A DNA stretch of 64,000 bases. It comes from UBA5796 sp040752455 (GTDB taxonomy: Bacteria > Chloroflexota > Anaerolineae > Anaerolineales > Villigracilaceae). The notes under the pieces were generated by a model that worked only from the letters and a program-made list of their open reading frames with translations, searched no databases and was not told the origin of the DNA. Shown piece by piece: positions 44,643-53,613 of the stretch (within the stretch, counting starts at the first letter, position 1; the number at the start of each line of letters is the position of its first letter). The stretch is from contig JBMOMN010000026.1 of NCBI GenBank assembly GCA_049324115.1, positions 1 to 64,000 of the forward strand, written 5' to 3'. Both the position numbers and the translations under genes were made by a program.

Positions 44643-45587
44643 ATGCCCCCCATCCTCGAAGTCCATGATTTAGTCAAGAAATACGGCGAATTTACCGCCG
44701 TCAAAGGCATCTCGTTCGACATCCAGGAAGGCGAAATCTTCAGCCTGCTCGGTCCGAACGGGGCGGGGAAGACCACCACCATTTCGATGCTTTCCACCCT
44801 CTACGAACCCACCGGCGGCGACGCCGCCATCGGCGGCCATTCGGTCATCAAAGACCCGATGGCCGTCCGTAATTTGATCGGCGTGGTGCCGCAGGAACTG
44901 GCCCTGTACGAAGACCTGACCGCCCGCGAGAACCTGGTCTTCTGGGGGCAGATGTACAACTTGAACGGGAGCCGGCTCAAGTCCCGCGTGGACGAGATCC
45001 TGGAGCAGATCGGGCTGGCCGACAAGGCCAAAGACCGGGTCAAGACCTACTCCGGCGGGATGAAGCGCCGGGTCAACATTGGCGTGGGGCTGCTGCACAA
45101 GCCCAGGCTGCTTTTCATGGACGAACCCACCGTCGGGATTGACCCGCAATCCCGGCGCGCCATCCTCGACACGGTCAAAGACCTGAACCGGCAGGGTATG
45201 ACCGTCCTGTACACCACCCACTACATGGAAGAAGCCCAGGAACTCTCGGACCGGGTCGGGATCATTGACCACGGCGAATTGATCGCCCTCGGCACGCAAA
45301 AGGAACTGACCCGGCAGGTCGGCGAGACCGAGACGCTCGTCCTGCACATCGCCGAGAACGATGACCCCAAAGCCTTGGCCCGCTCACTCGAAGGCGTGGA
45401 AGGCGTGCTCGAAGCCACCACCACCGACCACGAAGTGGCCGTCATCACCCCCGAAGCGGAGGACGTACTCGCCGCCGTGGTTGGCAAGGCCAACGAGCGC
45501 GGCATCAAGATCCGCTCGATAGACATCCGCGAGCCGAACCTCGAGGCGGTGTTTTTGCATCTTACTGGAAGAGCGTTAAGAGACTAG
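44643..45587 (+). CDS. ABC transporter ATP-binding protein (DrrA type, ABC-2 exporter)
   Basis: A 314-residue ATPase. Walker A is LGPNGAGKTTTIS (about residue 38), the signature is YSGGMKRRVNIGVGLLHKP, Walker B is LLFMDEPTVGIDP, and the H-loop follows in TTHYMEEAQELSD. The C-terminal 90 residues carry the DrrA-type extension. The gene starts six bases after GAAGGAG and is followed by two permease genes, so it is the motor of an ABC-2 exporter, likely for a drug, lipid or polysaccharide. Confidence 0.95.
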   Translation: MPPILEVHDLVKKYGEFTAVKGISFDIQEGEIFSLLGPNGAGKTTTISMLSTLYEPTGGDAAIGGHSVIKDPMAVRNLIGVVPQELALYEDLTARENLVFWGQMYNLNGSRLKSRVDEILEQIGLADKAKDRVKTYSGGMKRRVNIGVGLLHKPRLLFMDEPTVGIDPQSRRAILDTVKDLNRQGMTVLYTTHYMEEAQELSDRVGIIDHGELIALGTQKELTRQVGETETLVLHIAENDDPKALARSLEGVEGVLEATTTDHEVAVITPEAEDVLAAVVGKANERGIKIRSIDIREPNLEAVFLHLTGRALRD

Positions 45588-45620
45588 AGACCGGAGATTA
45601 GAGAGCAGTCACTACTCTCC
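45588..45620. repeat. GAGACCGGAGATTAGAGAGC/ACTACTCTCC repeat between ABC genes
   Basis: A copy of the family also present at 2086-2158, 22386-22432 and 52117-52183. It lies between the ATPase stop and the first permease ribosome site. Confidence 0.65.
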
Positions 45621-45631
45621 TGGAGTTGACC

Positions 45632-46894
45632 ATGACAAAATTATTCTTGATCGGCCTCAAAGACCTTAAGCTCGCCTTCCGCGACCGGGCAGCGCTGATC
45701 CTGATGCTGCTGGCCCCCTTCCTGCTCACCCTCGGCCTGGGATTCGTCACCGGGCGCTTCTCCGGGGGTTCCGGCGGCATCGGCGACATCCCCGTCGTGA
45801 TCGTCAACCTGGATAAAGATCAGCTGGGCGACGCGTTGGTGGACCTTTTCAACTCGGACGATTTATCCGGGCTGGTGACTGTTACCGAAGCGGACGACCC
45901 GGAAGCTGCCCGCCGTTCAATTGACGAGGACCAGGCTGCCGCGGCCGTCATCGTCCCGGCAGGCTTCACCCAATCCGTCATCCCCTCCGCCGAACAGTTC
46001 ACCGGGACATCCGTCGAGGCCGGCCCGCTCCAGATCGAGGTCTACGCCAACCCGTCCCGCCCGACCGGGGCCGGGATCGTCAAATCCATCGTGGACGAGT
46101 TCGCCAGCCGGGTGGAGGAAGGCCGGTTGACCAGCATGACGGCCATCACCCAATTGTTGATGAGCGGCCGCCTCGCCCCGCAGGATGCCGGATCCGCCGG
46201 GCAGGCCATGGGCGAACGCCTGGCTGAGTCCCCCGAAGCGGGCCTGGGCATCGCCCTATCCACGAACACCGCCAGCGGTGAGACCAACGACTTCGACGTG
46301 CTGGCTTACATGGCTCCCGGCATGGCGCTGATGTTCCTGATGTTCACCACCTCATACGGCGGGCGCTCGCTGCTGGCCGAACGCTCGCAAGGGACATTGC
46401 CGCGGCTGCTGGTCTCGCCCACCTCCACAACCCAGGTGATGGGCGGCAAGGTGCTGGGCATCTTCTTCACCGGCGCGGCGCAATTGTTCATCCTGATCGG
46501 GGCCAGCACGCTCTTCTTCCAGTTGAAATGGGGCGACCCGCTGGGCGTGATCGCCCTCGTCCTGGCAGCGGTCTTCGCCGCCACCGGCTGGGGCATGTTG
46601 ATCACCGCCATCGCCCGCACCCCGGCCCAGGTCAGCAACCTGGGGTCGGCCGTCATGCTGATCTTCGGCATCATGGGAGGCTCGTTCATCCAGCTTGAGG
46701 CCCTGCCGGAAGCCGTCCAGTGGTTCAGCAAGATCACCCCCAACGCCTGGGGCCTGGACGGGTTCACCACCCTGGCGCTCGGCAACTCGCTGGCCCAACT
46801 CGGCCGCCCGCTGCTGGCGCTGACGGCCATGGGCGCGGTATTGTTCACGGTTGCGGTGATCGTCTTCAACCGCAAAGGGATCACGCAAAAATGA
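45632..46894 (+). CDS. ABC-2 type transporter permease 1
   Basis: A 420-residue membrane protein; ATG 45632 behind TGGAG. It has one N-terminal helix, a large extracytoplasmic loop of about 190 residues, then five C-terminal helices starting at FDVLAYMAPGMALMFLMF and containing the ABC-2 signature (GGRSLLAERSQGTLPRLLVSPTS). This is the YhgE/Pip-like or DrrB/LptF-type ABC-2 fold. It pairs with the next permease gene, whose start overlaps this stop (ATGA). Confidence 0.93.
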   Translation: MTKLFLIGLKDLKLAFRDRAALILMLLAPFLLTLGLGFVTGRFSGGSGGIGDIPVVIVNLDKDQLGDALVDLFNSDDLSGLVTVTEADDPEAARRSIDEDQAAAAVIVPAGFTQSVIPSAEQFTGTSVEAGPLQIEVYANPSRPTGAGIVKSIVDEFASRVEEGRLTSMTAITQLLMSGRLAPQDAGSAGQAMGERLAESPEAGLGIALSTNTASGETNDFDVLAYMAPGMALMFLMFTTSYGGRSLLAERSQGTLPRLLVSPTSTTQVMGGKVLGIFFTGAAQLFILIGASTLFFQLKWGDPLGVIALVLAAVFAATGWGMLITAIARTPAQVSNLGSAVMLIFGIMGGSFIQLEALPEAVQWFSKITPNAWGLDGFTTLALGNSLAQLGRPLLALTAMGAVLFTVAVIVFNRKGITQK

Positions 46895-48087
46895 AAAAAA
46901 TCTTCGCCATCGCCTGGAAAGACGCCATCATCCGTTTTGCCAGTAAAGCCGAGCTGCTTTACTTCGTCATCCTGCCGGTCGTGTTCACCTTCCTGCTGGC
47001 GGGCGGCACCCCCTCCGGGGACGAGGACAACCGCATCCGTTTGCTGGTGGCGGACCAGGCCCGGAGCGAACTCTCGGCGCAGATCATCGCCCAGTTGTCC
47101 GCTTCGACCGCCGTCCGCCCGGAGGTGCAGCCACTGGACGAGGCGCAGGCTCAATTCGACGAGCGGCGGGCCTCCGTCCTGCTGGTCATCCCGGCGGACT
47201 TTTCGCTCCAATCCCTGCAAGAGGGCGCGGCCTCGCTCGACCTGCGGATGCAGCCCAACGACCTGAACGGCTCGATTGCCCAGAGAGCGGTGCAGACCGC
47301 CATCCGCAAAGTCAGCAGTGCGGTCAACGCCGCCAACCAGGCCGTCAACGAAGCCGAGGCCGCCCGTCCCTTCGCCTCGGACGCCGAGCGCCAGGCCTAC
47401 TTCGACCGGTCGCTCGAACTGGCGACCCGGCTCCAGACGGAAGCCCCGGAGCGTGTAGCCGTCGTCCAGGGCAGCACCCCGGACCAGGTCGAGTACGACC
47501 CGGCGGCCAATTCGTCCGCCGGGCAGCTCATTACCTGGGTCTTCATCCCGCTCTTCGGCATCTCGGCCCTGTTCGCCTACGAACGCAACGAGGGCACCCT
47601 GCGCCGCCTGCTGACCACCCCCACCCGCAGATCCACCTACCTCCTGGGCGTGATCGGCGGGCAGGTGACGGTGGCGCTGGCCCAGATGCTGATCCTGGTC
47701 GGTTTCGGGATCCTGGTGATGAAACTCAACTGGGGCCGCGACCCGGCCGCGCTGGCCGTCATCCTGGTCGCTGCGGCGCTGGCGGCGGGGGCCATCGGCA
47801 CGACAATGGGTACGTTCATCAAGACCGAAGGCCAGGCCAGCGGCTTGAGCATCATGGCCGGGATGGTGATGGCGCTGATGGGCGGATGCTGGTATCCGCT
47901 GGAACTGTTCCCGCAAGCCGTCCAGTCCGCCGTCAGGGTGCTGCCGACTACCTGGGCCATGCAAGGCATGTTGGACCTGGTGCTGCGCGGCGGCGGGCTG
48001 GCGGAGGTCCTGCCCGAGGCGGGCGTGCTGCTCGGCTTCGCGGCGGTGTTCTTCACGGTGGGAGTGTTGCGCTTCAGGTATGAATGA
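46891..48087 (+). CDS. ABC-2 type transporter permease 2
   Basis: A 398-residue membrane protein, ATG overlapping the previous stop. The architecture matches the first permease: helix at 17-40 (ELLYFVILPVVFTFLLAGG), a loop with helical content (residues 45-200), then five helices from LITWVFIPLFGISALFAYE with NEGTLRRLLTTPTRR as the ABC-2 signature. The two permeases differ in sequence but have the same topology, suggesting a heterodimeric exporter with the DrrA-type ATPase. Confidence 0.93.
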   Translation: MKKIFAIAWKDAIIRFASKAELLYFVILPVVFTFLLAGGTPSGDEDNRIRLLVADQARSELSAQIIAQLSASTAVRPEVQPLDEAQAQFDERRASVLLVIPADFSLQSLQEGAASLDLRMQPNDLNGSIAQRAVQTAIRKVSSAVNAANQAVNEAEAARPFASDAERQAYFDRSLELATRLQTEAPERVAVVQGSTPDQVEYDPAANSSAGQLITWVFIPLFGISALFAYERNEGTLRRLLTTPTRRSTYLLGVIGGQVTVALAQMLILVGFGILVMKLNWGRDPAALAVILVAAALAAGAIGTTMGTFIKTEGQASGLSIMAGMVMALMGGCWYPLELFPQAVQSAVRVLPTTWAMQGMLDLVLRGGGLAEVLPEAGVLLGFAAVFFTVGVLRFRYE

Positions 48088-48122
48088 GGAATGTTTCGTG
48101 GCGCGTGTGGCGTGTCACCACG

Positions 48123-48320
48123 CTACACTATCTCCGGTTCGAAAATCTCCTCGATCTTGAGTCCGAACAGGGCCGCCAGTTTGAACGCCAGCGGCAGGGA
48201 CGGGTCGTATTTGCCGGTCTCGACGGCGTTGACCGTCTGGCGGGAGACCCCCAGCAGGTCGGCCAGTTGCGCCTGGGACCAGTCCCGTTCGGCGCGCAGG
48301 ACTTTCAGTCGGTTTTTCAT
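48123..48320 (-). CDS. XRE-family transcriptional regulator (Cro/C1-type HTH)
   Basis: A 65-residue single-domain regulator. The helix-turn-helix is RLKVLRAERDWSQAQLADLLGVSRQTVNAVETGKYDPSLPLAFKLAALFGLKIEEIF, with QAQLADLLGVSRQTVNAVE as the recognition portion. Its start overlaps the stop of the membrane protein gene above it (ATGA), so both are made from one mRNA. This small-XRE plus small-membrane-protein pairing is common and likely autoregulated through the palindrome at 48733-48750. Confidence 0.93.
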   Translation of the reverse strand: MKNRLKVLRAERDWSQAQLADLLGVSRQTVNAVETGKYDPSLPLAFKLAALFGLKIEEIFEPEIV

Positions 48321-48697
48321 TGGAACCTTCGCGAGAAACAGGCGGTCCCGATCCCCCAGAAGGCGACGATGGCCGGGAAGATCCAGACCAGGGACAGGTG
48401 CGGGAAACCGATATTTTCCAGGAACCCGTAAGAGAAGGTCAACAGGCCGACCGCGCCGGCAGCGAACGCAATTGCCATCAACTGGATGCGCTGCTGCAAT
48501 TCGTCAATCCCGCTCAGGTAGCGCAGGAACGCGCCCAGCATCAGGACGATCGGCAGCACGGGGGCGAGGGCGATCGGGATGCGCCAGGGCGAATCGCCCA
48601 TCCGGTTGAGCAGCGACGCCGACCCAATGATGACGATCACGTACAGGGTCATGCTCAGGCCGAACTCGCGCAGGTAATGTTTGACAACATTATTCAT
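48317..48697 (-). CDS. small membrane protein paired with an XRE regulator
   Basis: A 126-residue protein with four hydrophobic segments (about 15-32, 40-60, 70-92 and 98-118). It starts behind CAAGGAGAAC and precedes the XRE gene with a four-base overlap. No family with a known activity was recognised; similar membrane partners of small XRE regulators occur in many bacteria without assigned function. The segment EELQQRIQ-like sequence (GIDELQQRIQLMAIAFA) is a recognisable feature of this type of protein. Confidence 0.78.
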   Translation of the reverse strand: MNNVVKHYLREFGLSMTLYVIVIIGSASLLNRMGDSPWRIPIALAPVLPIVLMLGAFLRYLSGIDELQQRIQLMAIAFAAGAVGLLTFSYGFLENIGFPHLSLVWIFPAIVAFWGIGTACFSRRFQ

Positions 48698-48732
48698 CTT
48701 GTTCTCCTTGACTGTAAATCAGATTGTCTAAA

Positions 48733-48786
48733 TGTAAAGCACGCTTTACACAACCTGAATATACAGCGTCTTTTACAAAATGTCAA
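48733..48786 (-). promoter_or_regulatory. consensus promoter with operator palindrome for the membrane-protein/XRE operon
   Basis: On the minus strand: TTGACA (complement of 48781-48786), 17 bases, TATATT (complement of 48758-48763), then a palindrome TGTAAAGC-n2-GCTTTACA at 48733-48750 covering the expected transcript start. A further TTTTGTAAAAG lies within the spacer. The operator placement at +1 to +18 fits XRE autorepression. Confidence 0.8.
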
Positions 48787-49047
48787 GGGTGTTTGACTTG
48801 ATGTTCCAAACTTCGGAAGTCTGGTCCCTTCCGCTGAACCATAGGGGCGCTTCGCAGATGATTCGGCAAGCGCCCATCCACGAATGCTCTTCGATTACGA
48901 TATAGGGTCACGGGAATTCGAATGCAGATGGTGAGCGTTCGATTATTCGTGGTCGAGAATTCGTAGACGGTTTTCCCCCAACCCTGACGGAACTGCGTGG
49001 TTGGCTGCTGTCCGTGCTGGTGAATGAGCATGTGACCGTTGTATGAA

Positions 49048-49143
49048 AGACCTGACAGGTTTCTACAGAGCCTTGATCAACTCGCGCCTTTGTCCGCGCA
49101 TGGGTTGCGATGGACTCGCGCCGCGATGAAACCTGTCAGGTCT
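49048..49143. repeat. long inverted repeat AGACCTGACAGGTTTC
   Basis: A 16-base arm AGACCTGACAGGTTTC (49048-49063) is matched exactly by GAAACCTGTCAGGTCT (49128-49143) across about 64 bases. The arms themselves contain the palindrome ACCTGACAGGT. Between the XRE promoter and the 49155 gene no other gene is visible (48790-49154), although ACTTCGGAAGTCT near 48810 repeats an element seen at 18768. Confidence 0.85.
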
Positions 49144-49154
49144 GACGGGGGTGA

Positions 49155-50243
49155 TCACTTTTCGATAAAAGGCCGCATCCAGTCCGCGATAGTCTCCTCC
49201 TCCACGTCAGGACCGGTATCCGAACCGGAGCCGGAGATTTGATACGGACAGCCTGCCGGAGGGCCGCCTTGGAATACCGTCTCGGCGATCACGTCCCCGC
49301 TGTATACCGCAACCAACGATGCCTGCCTCGAGAGTTGATAGCGGGCAAAGGTTTGGTTGCCGGTGTAAGCGCAGGTTTGGATCAAGGTGCTTTCTGCCTC
49401 GCCCAGGCACAACACTAACTCCGTATTGGCAAGGGAGGTGGGAAGCCACTCAAAGGGCAGGAAATATAGGCCGCCCGTGCTGGAAACCACCCTGTGAATC
49501 CCTGTGCCGGGCTGGTACTCGGCGGCCTGATCGTTTCCCCAGCCCTGACAGGCCTTCTGCATGACGCTCCAATAAGTTTCATCGAACACCGGCAGGCGCG
49601 GGACGCTCCTGTTCAGGATGAGGAAAGAGATCGCCAGGAACCCGGTCACCAACCCGACCGATGACAGGGCCGCCGGTTTGGTCAATCCACGGTCGAAGGT
49701 GGGGAATTGCGAAAGGAAGAGGGTCAGGAACAATATCATGAATATGGCTTCAAGGACCATGCGCACGATCAGCATTGCAGTGCTTTGAGTTGCAATGTCC
49801 TCCTTCATGTTCTTGATCGCGATATTAGCGACCATGAGAACGAGTCCCAGGATGAATAAAGAGAGAATGCGGAGGAAGATCGGCGTCCCCGTGCCTGTGC
49901 CGGGAGCGCGCCCTTCCTGTTTTGTCGGAACCCCCCCGCCTTTCGGCAAACTTGCGGAAAGCGACCTGCTTTCAGGGAGTGGTTTGTTCTCTTCGTGGTG
50001 GATCGCACTGGAATGCCCCTCTCCTGCCCTCTGCCCTTGAGGGAGGCGGTTTGCATTTGCTTTCGTTTTATCCGGTTTCGTTAAGGCCACAATGCCGACC
50101 AGCCAGCCTACCGCCAATGGAATGGACAGAATGGTGGCGACGCACCATCCGGGGTATCCCTTTCGGTAGACGATGATCGCCGCAACTATGGGAAAGACCA
50201 TGCCCACGAGTACAACCGCAACCACTGTGAGGAGGGTGTTCAT
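49155..50243 (-). CDS. membrane protein of unknown function
   Basis: A 362-residue protein; ATG 50243 (MNTLLTVVAVVLVGMVF). The TTG further upstream was rejected because the N-terminus would be hydrophilic and lack a ribosome site. The N-terminus has two hydrophobic segments (about 4-30 and 35-55), then a polar region (60-125, with many Lys/Pro/Gly), then three more hydrophobic segments (about 125-225). The C-terminal 140 residues are an extracytoplasmic globular domain with several Cys. It is not recognised. Single gene on the minus strand, probably envelope-located. Confidence 0.65.
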   Translation of the reverse strand: MNTLLTVVAVVLVGMVFPIVAAIIVYRKGYPGWCVATILSIPLAVGWLVGIVALTKPDKTKANANRLPQGQRAGEGHSSAIHHEENKPLPESRSLSASLPKGGGVPTKQEGRAPGTGTGTPIFLRILSLFILGLVLMVANIAIKNMKEDIATQSTAMLIVRMVLEAIFMILFLTLFLSQFPTFDRGLTKPAALSSVGLVTGFLAISFLILNRSVPRLPVFDETYWSVMQKACQGWGNDQAAEYQPGTGIHRVVSSTGGLYFLPFEWLPTSLANTELVLCLGEAESTLIQTCAYTGNQTFARYQLSRQASLVAVYSGDVIAETVFQGGPPAGCPYQISGSGSDTGPDVEEETIADWMRPFIEK

Positions 50244-50418
50244 GGTTCCTGCCTTCCTTGTCCTATATACCCGTCCAAGCTGGAAACCCATCGGGGCACC
50301 AAGTCCATTTGGGGAATCCGTTTCCAGCAAATAAAAATAGACAATCTATCAAAAATATTATAGCATGGCAAATTTTCATTCCCCCTGATCCAAGCCGTGT
50401 TGGAAGAATAGTTTTCGA

Positions 50419-50450
50419 CAAAAAGAGCCTCCCATTTTCGAGAGGCTCTC
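50419..50450 (-). terminator. terminator of the PEPCK gene
   Basis: AGAGCCT and AGGCTCT stem, with ACAAAAAG on the left that gives a T-run on the minus strand. It lies about ten bases from the stop codon. Confidence 0.82.
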
Positions 50451-50459
50451 ACTTAGTCG

Positions 50460-52106
50460 CTAAACCTTCGGCCCGGCGGCCATCACTTCGGGCGGGGTGG
50501 CGTCCTTGAATTTCTTGATGTTGTCCACGAAGCGGGCGGCCAGTTGGCGGTATTTCTTGTCGTACTCGTCCTTGTCCGGCCAGGAGGTGGACGGGTCGAG
50601 CACTTCGGCAGGCACTTCAGGACAGGTCATCGGGACCTCGAAGCCGAAGACCGGGTCGGTCTTGAATTCGACCCCGTTGAGCGCCCCGCTCAGGGCGGCC
50701 CGCAGCATGGCCCGCGTATAGCGGATGCTGATGCGCTTGCCGATCCCATAGGGTCCGCCCACCCAGCCGGTGTTGACCAGCCAGCAGGTCACGCCGTAGC
50801 GTTCGATCTTGCGCTTGAGCAAATCGGCGTAATAGGCGGGGTGATGCACCATGAACGGCGCGCCGAAACAGGCCGAGAAGGTGATCTCCGGCTCGGCCCC
50901 CAGGCCCACTTCCGTCCCGCCGACCTTGGAGGTGTAGCCGGAGATGAACTGGTACATGGTCTGTTCGGTCGAGAGGCGGGCGATGGGCGGCATCACGCCC
51001 GAAGCGTCGCAGGTCAGCAGGATCACGTTGCGGGGATGCCCGGCCTTCTTTTCAGGCACAGCGTTGTCAATGAACGAGAGCGGGTAGGAGGCCCGCGTAT
51101 TCTCGGTCAATTCGTCGCTGTCCAGGTCAATCAGGCGGGTGATCGGGTCGAAGACCACGTTCTCCAGGATGGTGCCGAACCTGCGGGTGGCGGCGTAGAT
51201 CTCCGGTTCGGCGGTCGGGGAGAGCTGGATGACCTTGGCGTAGCAGCCGTCCTCGTAGTTGAAGACGCCCTCGTCGCTCCAGCCGTGCTCGTCGTCCCCT
51301 ATCAGACGCCGCGACGGATCGGCGGACAGGGTCGTTTTCCCGGTCCCGGAAAGACCGAAGAAAAGGGCCACGTCGTTCTCGTCCTCGGGATTGACGTTAG
51401 CCGAGCAGTGCATGGACATCACCCCGTCCAGCGGCAGCAGGTAGTTCAGCACGGTGAAGACCGACTTCTTGATCTCGCCGGCGTAAGCCGAATTGCCGAT
51501 GACCGCCATCTTCTGGGCAAAGTTGAGGGCGATGAAGGTCTCGCTGCGGGTCCCGTCAATCTGCGGGAAGGACTTGAAGGACGGGACGGCAAAAATGGTG
51601 AACTCGGGCACGAAGCGCTGGTACTCGTCCTTCGACTGCGGGGTGATGAACATGTTGCGGACGAACATGCTGTGCCAGGCGTATTCGGTGACGATCCGCA
51701 CCGGCAGGCGGTAGGCTTCGTCGGCTCCGGCGTAAACGTCCTGGACGAACAGGTCGCGGCCTTGCAGGAAGCCCTGCAGCCGGGCGAATAATTCCTCGAA
51801 TTTGTTTTCGGCCATGGGACGGTTGTACTGTCCCCACCAGACGTTACCCTCGGTGGAGGCTTCGCGCACGACGAATTTGTCGTTCGCGGACCGGGCGGTA
51901 TGCGGGCGCGTATCGGCGACGAACGGCCCCCCGAGCACGATCCGGCCTTCATTGCGGAAGGAGGCTTCCTCGTACAGGGCCTCGGTCGGCAGGTTCCAGT
52001 AGATCTGCCCGACGTTGGTCAGCCCATGGTTGGCCAATCCGAAATCGGATTTGTAGGCTTTGGCGTGTTCCTGCGCCGGGGTTTTGATGTTGAGCAGGTT
52101 GTTCAT
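50460..52106 (-). CDS. pckA: phosphoenolpyruvate carboxykinase (ATP)
   Basis: A 548-residue ATP-dependent PEPCK. GLSGTGKT (residues 251-258) is the P-loop; LSADPSRRLIGDDEHGW follows with the metal-binding Asp residues; MAVIGNSAYAGEIKKSVFTVLNYLLP precedes it; the C-terminus has TGWVGGPYGIGKRISIRYTRAML. It interconverts oxaloacetate and PEP in gluconeogenesis or anaplerosis. It follows the aspartate aminotransferase gene (same strand, 72 bases apart), a link between aspartate, oxaloacetate and PEP. Confidence 0.96.
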   Translation of the reverse strand: MNNLLNIKTPAQEHAKAYKSDFGLANHGLTNVGQIYWNLPTEALYEEASFRNEGRIVLGGPFVADTRPHTARSANDKFVVREASTEGNVWWGQYNRPMAENKFEELFARLQGFLQGRDLFVQDVYAGADEAYRLPVRIVTEYAWHSMFVRNMFITPQSKDEYQRFVPEFTIFAVPSFKSFPQIDGTRSETFIALNFAQKMAVIGNSAYAGEIKKSVFTVLNYLLPLDGVMSMHCSANVNPEDENDVALFFGLSGTGKTTLSADPSRRLIGDDEHGWSDEGVFNYEDGCYAKVIQLSPTAEPEIYAATRRFGTILENVVFDPITRLIDLDSDELTENTRASYPLSFIDNAVPEKKAGHPRNVILLTCDASGVMPPIARLSTEQTMYQFISGYTSKVGGTEVGLGAEPEITFSACFGAPFMVHHPAYYADLLKRKIERYGVTCWLVNTGWVGGPYGIGKRISIRYTRAMLRAALSGALNGVEFKTDPVFGFEVPMTCPEVPAEVLDPSTSWPDKDEYDKKYRQLAARFVDNIKKFKDATPPEVMAAGPKV

Positions 52107-52116
52107 AAGTTCCTCA

Positions 52117-52183
52117 GTAATTAGAGATTTGAGGAGTAGAGATCAGTGACTGCTCTCTACTCCCTGCTCTCTACTCTCTCATA
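52117..52183. repeat. GAGTAGAGATCAGTGACTGC/CTCTACTC repeat between pckA and the aminotransferase gene
   Basis: The tract alternates AGAGATTTGAGGAGTAGAGA and CTCTCTACTCCC words. It belongs to the family at 2086-2158, 22386-22432 and 45588-45620. It fills the gap before the aminotransferase gene ends. Confidence 0.7.
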
Positions 52184-53396
52184 GCCAATCTCGGATCAGT
52201 TTGCGGTCGCCGATGTAGATTTCATTGGGCGAGTTGGGGTCGAGCGCCCACTTGATGCGGGCCACGCCCTCGGTGGCATCCTTGACCGTCCCGGCGAAGG
52301 ACAGGCGCAGGTGGCCTTCCATGCCGAATTCCCGGCCCGGCACGGTCACGACCAGGGCCTTCTTGAGCAGGAACTTCGACAGTTCGACCGAGTTGCCGTT
52401 GTAAGCCCGGAAGTCGGGCAGGCAGTAGAACGTCCCGGAGGGGCGGACGCAGCGCACGTCGGTGAAGGTGCCCAATTCCTGCATGATCACGTCCCGGTTG
52501 TTCTGCATCGTCAGGCGCAGGCTCTCGACCGAGGACTGCATCCCGTTCAACGCGCCTTCGGCGGCGGCCTGCTCGAGCGCGGCCGGGCAGGAGGTGGTCT
52601 GGGCCTGGACGTTGGTCATGATCTCGACCATCTTGCGCGGGGCGACCACCCAGCCGATGCGGAAGCCGGTCATGCCGTAGAGTTTGGCGATCCCGTTGAC
52701 GACGATGATGTGCGAGTTCTCCACGTCTTTATTGGTGAACTGGTAGGCCGGGGCGGCCACCGTCCCGTCGAAGACCAGCTTGTGGTAGATGTCGTCCATG
52801 ATCAGGTAGATGCCCTTGCTCTCGCACAGGTCTACCAACTCGGCAATGAACTCTTTTGGATAGACCACGCCTGACGGGTTGTTGGGGCTGTTGACGATGA
52901 TCGCCTTGGTGTAGCCGGTCACGGCTTCCTTGATGTCTTCCATGCGCGGCTGGAAGGTCCCGTCTTCGGGAGTGACGACCACCGGATGGCCGTAGCACAT
53001 CTTGATGATCTCCGGGTACGAGACCCAGTACGGGGCCAGGATGATGACTTCATCTTGGGGGTTGAGCAGGGTGTAGAGGATGTTGAACAGCGACTGCTTG
53101 GCCCCGGAGGAGACGATCACGTTTTCGGGCGCGACCAGGCGGCCGTAGTTTTCTTCCGTGTAGCGGATGATGGCCTTCTTGAGCGAGGGGTTGCCGTCGG
53201 CCGGGGCATACTTGACTTCCCCTGTGTTGAGTTTTGCCGCGGCGCTCAGCACGGCGTTGATCGGCGTCTTGTTCTTGGGCTCGCCGATACCCAGGTGGAT
53301 CACCGCCTCGCCCCGCTCGCGCAAGAGCCGGGCTTCTTCGTTCAAGGCCAGGGTGGGTGACTCTGCGATGGACCTCGCAAGTTGACTGAAACTCAT
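52179..53396 (-). CDS. class I/II PLP aminotransferase (aspartate aminotransferase-like)
   Basis: A 405-residue fold-type I aminotransferase. SGAKQSLFNILYTLLNP, SPNNPSGVVYPKEF and MDDIYHKLVFDG surround the PLP site; Lys238 in GIAKLYGMTGFRIGW forms the Schiff base; the final signature is VPGREFGMEGHLRLSFAG. Most similar in style to aspartate/aromatic aminotransferases of the AspC-Ib group. CAGGAG precedes the start. The transcript leader contains a terminator-like hairpin. Pairing with pckA suggests aspartate-to-oxaloacetate flow. Confidence 0.92.
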   Translation of the reverse strand: MSFSQLARSIAESPTLALNEEARLLRERGEAVIHLGIGEPKNKTPINAVLSAAAKLNTGEVKYAPADGNPSLKKAIIRYTEENYGRLVAPENVIVSSGAKQSLFNILYTLLNPQDEVIILAPYWVSYPEIIKMCYGHPVVVTPEDGTFQPRMEDIKEAVTGYTKAIIVNSPNNPSGVVYPKEFIAELVDLCESKGIYLIMDDIYHKLVFDGTVAAPAYQFTNKDVENSHIIVVNGIAKLYGMTGFRIGWVVAPRKMVEIMTNVQAQTTSCPAALEQAAAEGALNGMQSSVESLRLTMQNNRDVIMQELGTFTDVRCVRPSGTFYCLPDFRAYNGNSVELSKFLLKKALVVTVPGREFGMEGHLRLSFAGTVKDATEGVARIKWALDPNSPNEIYIGDRKLIRDWL

Positions 53397-53411
53397 GTTT
53401 TCTCCTGATTT

Positions 53412-53494
53412 TATTCAAAAAAGATACTGGTCAGGGTTAAGCCCGACCAGGTTGTGGGGAAATACGTGTTCAGAATTTCACAGGCGAAATTATA
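53412..53494 (-). promoter_or_regulatory. leader of the aminotransferase gene: TATAAT and a terminator-like attenuator hairpin
   Basis: A minus-strand TATAAT (complement of 53489-53494) would start a transcript near 53482. In the 86-base leader CTGGTC.GGG and CCC.GACCAG fold, with a bulged A, and the hairpin is followed by TTTTTT, 16-55 bases before the start codon. This arrangement would stop transcription unless overridden. Confidence 0.5.
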
Positions 53495-53574
53495 CTATCT
53501 TTGGGGGCCTGCCGTTAAGTGTTGTGGTTTTGCCTCTTTTCTCCCGGCCGCGCTGGCGGCAAGGTCGGGTATTT

Positions 53575-53610
53575 ACAGAAAAGTCCCGCCCTGGCAACAG
53601 GGCGGGACTT
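53575..53610 (-). terminator. terminator of the rsgA/RNHCP operon
   Basis: AAGTCCCGCCCT and AGGGCGGGACTT pair perfectly over GGCAAC. A short T-run follows on the minus strand. It lies immediately after the RNHCP stop. Confidence 0.85.
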
Positions 53611-53613
53611 CAT

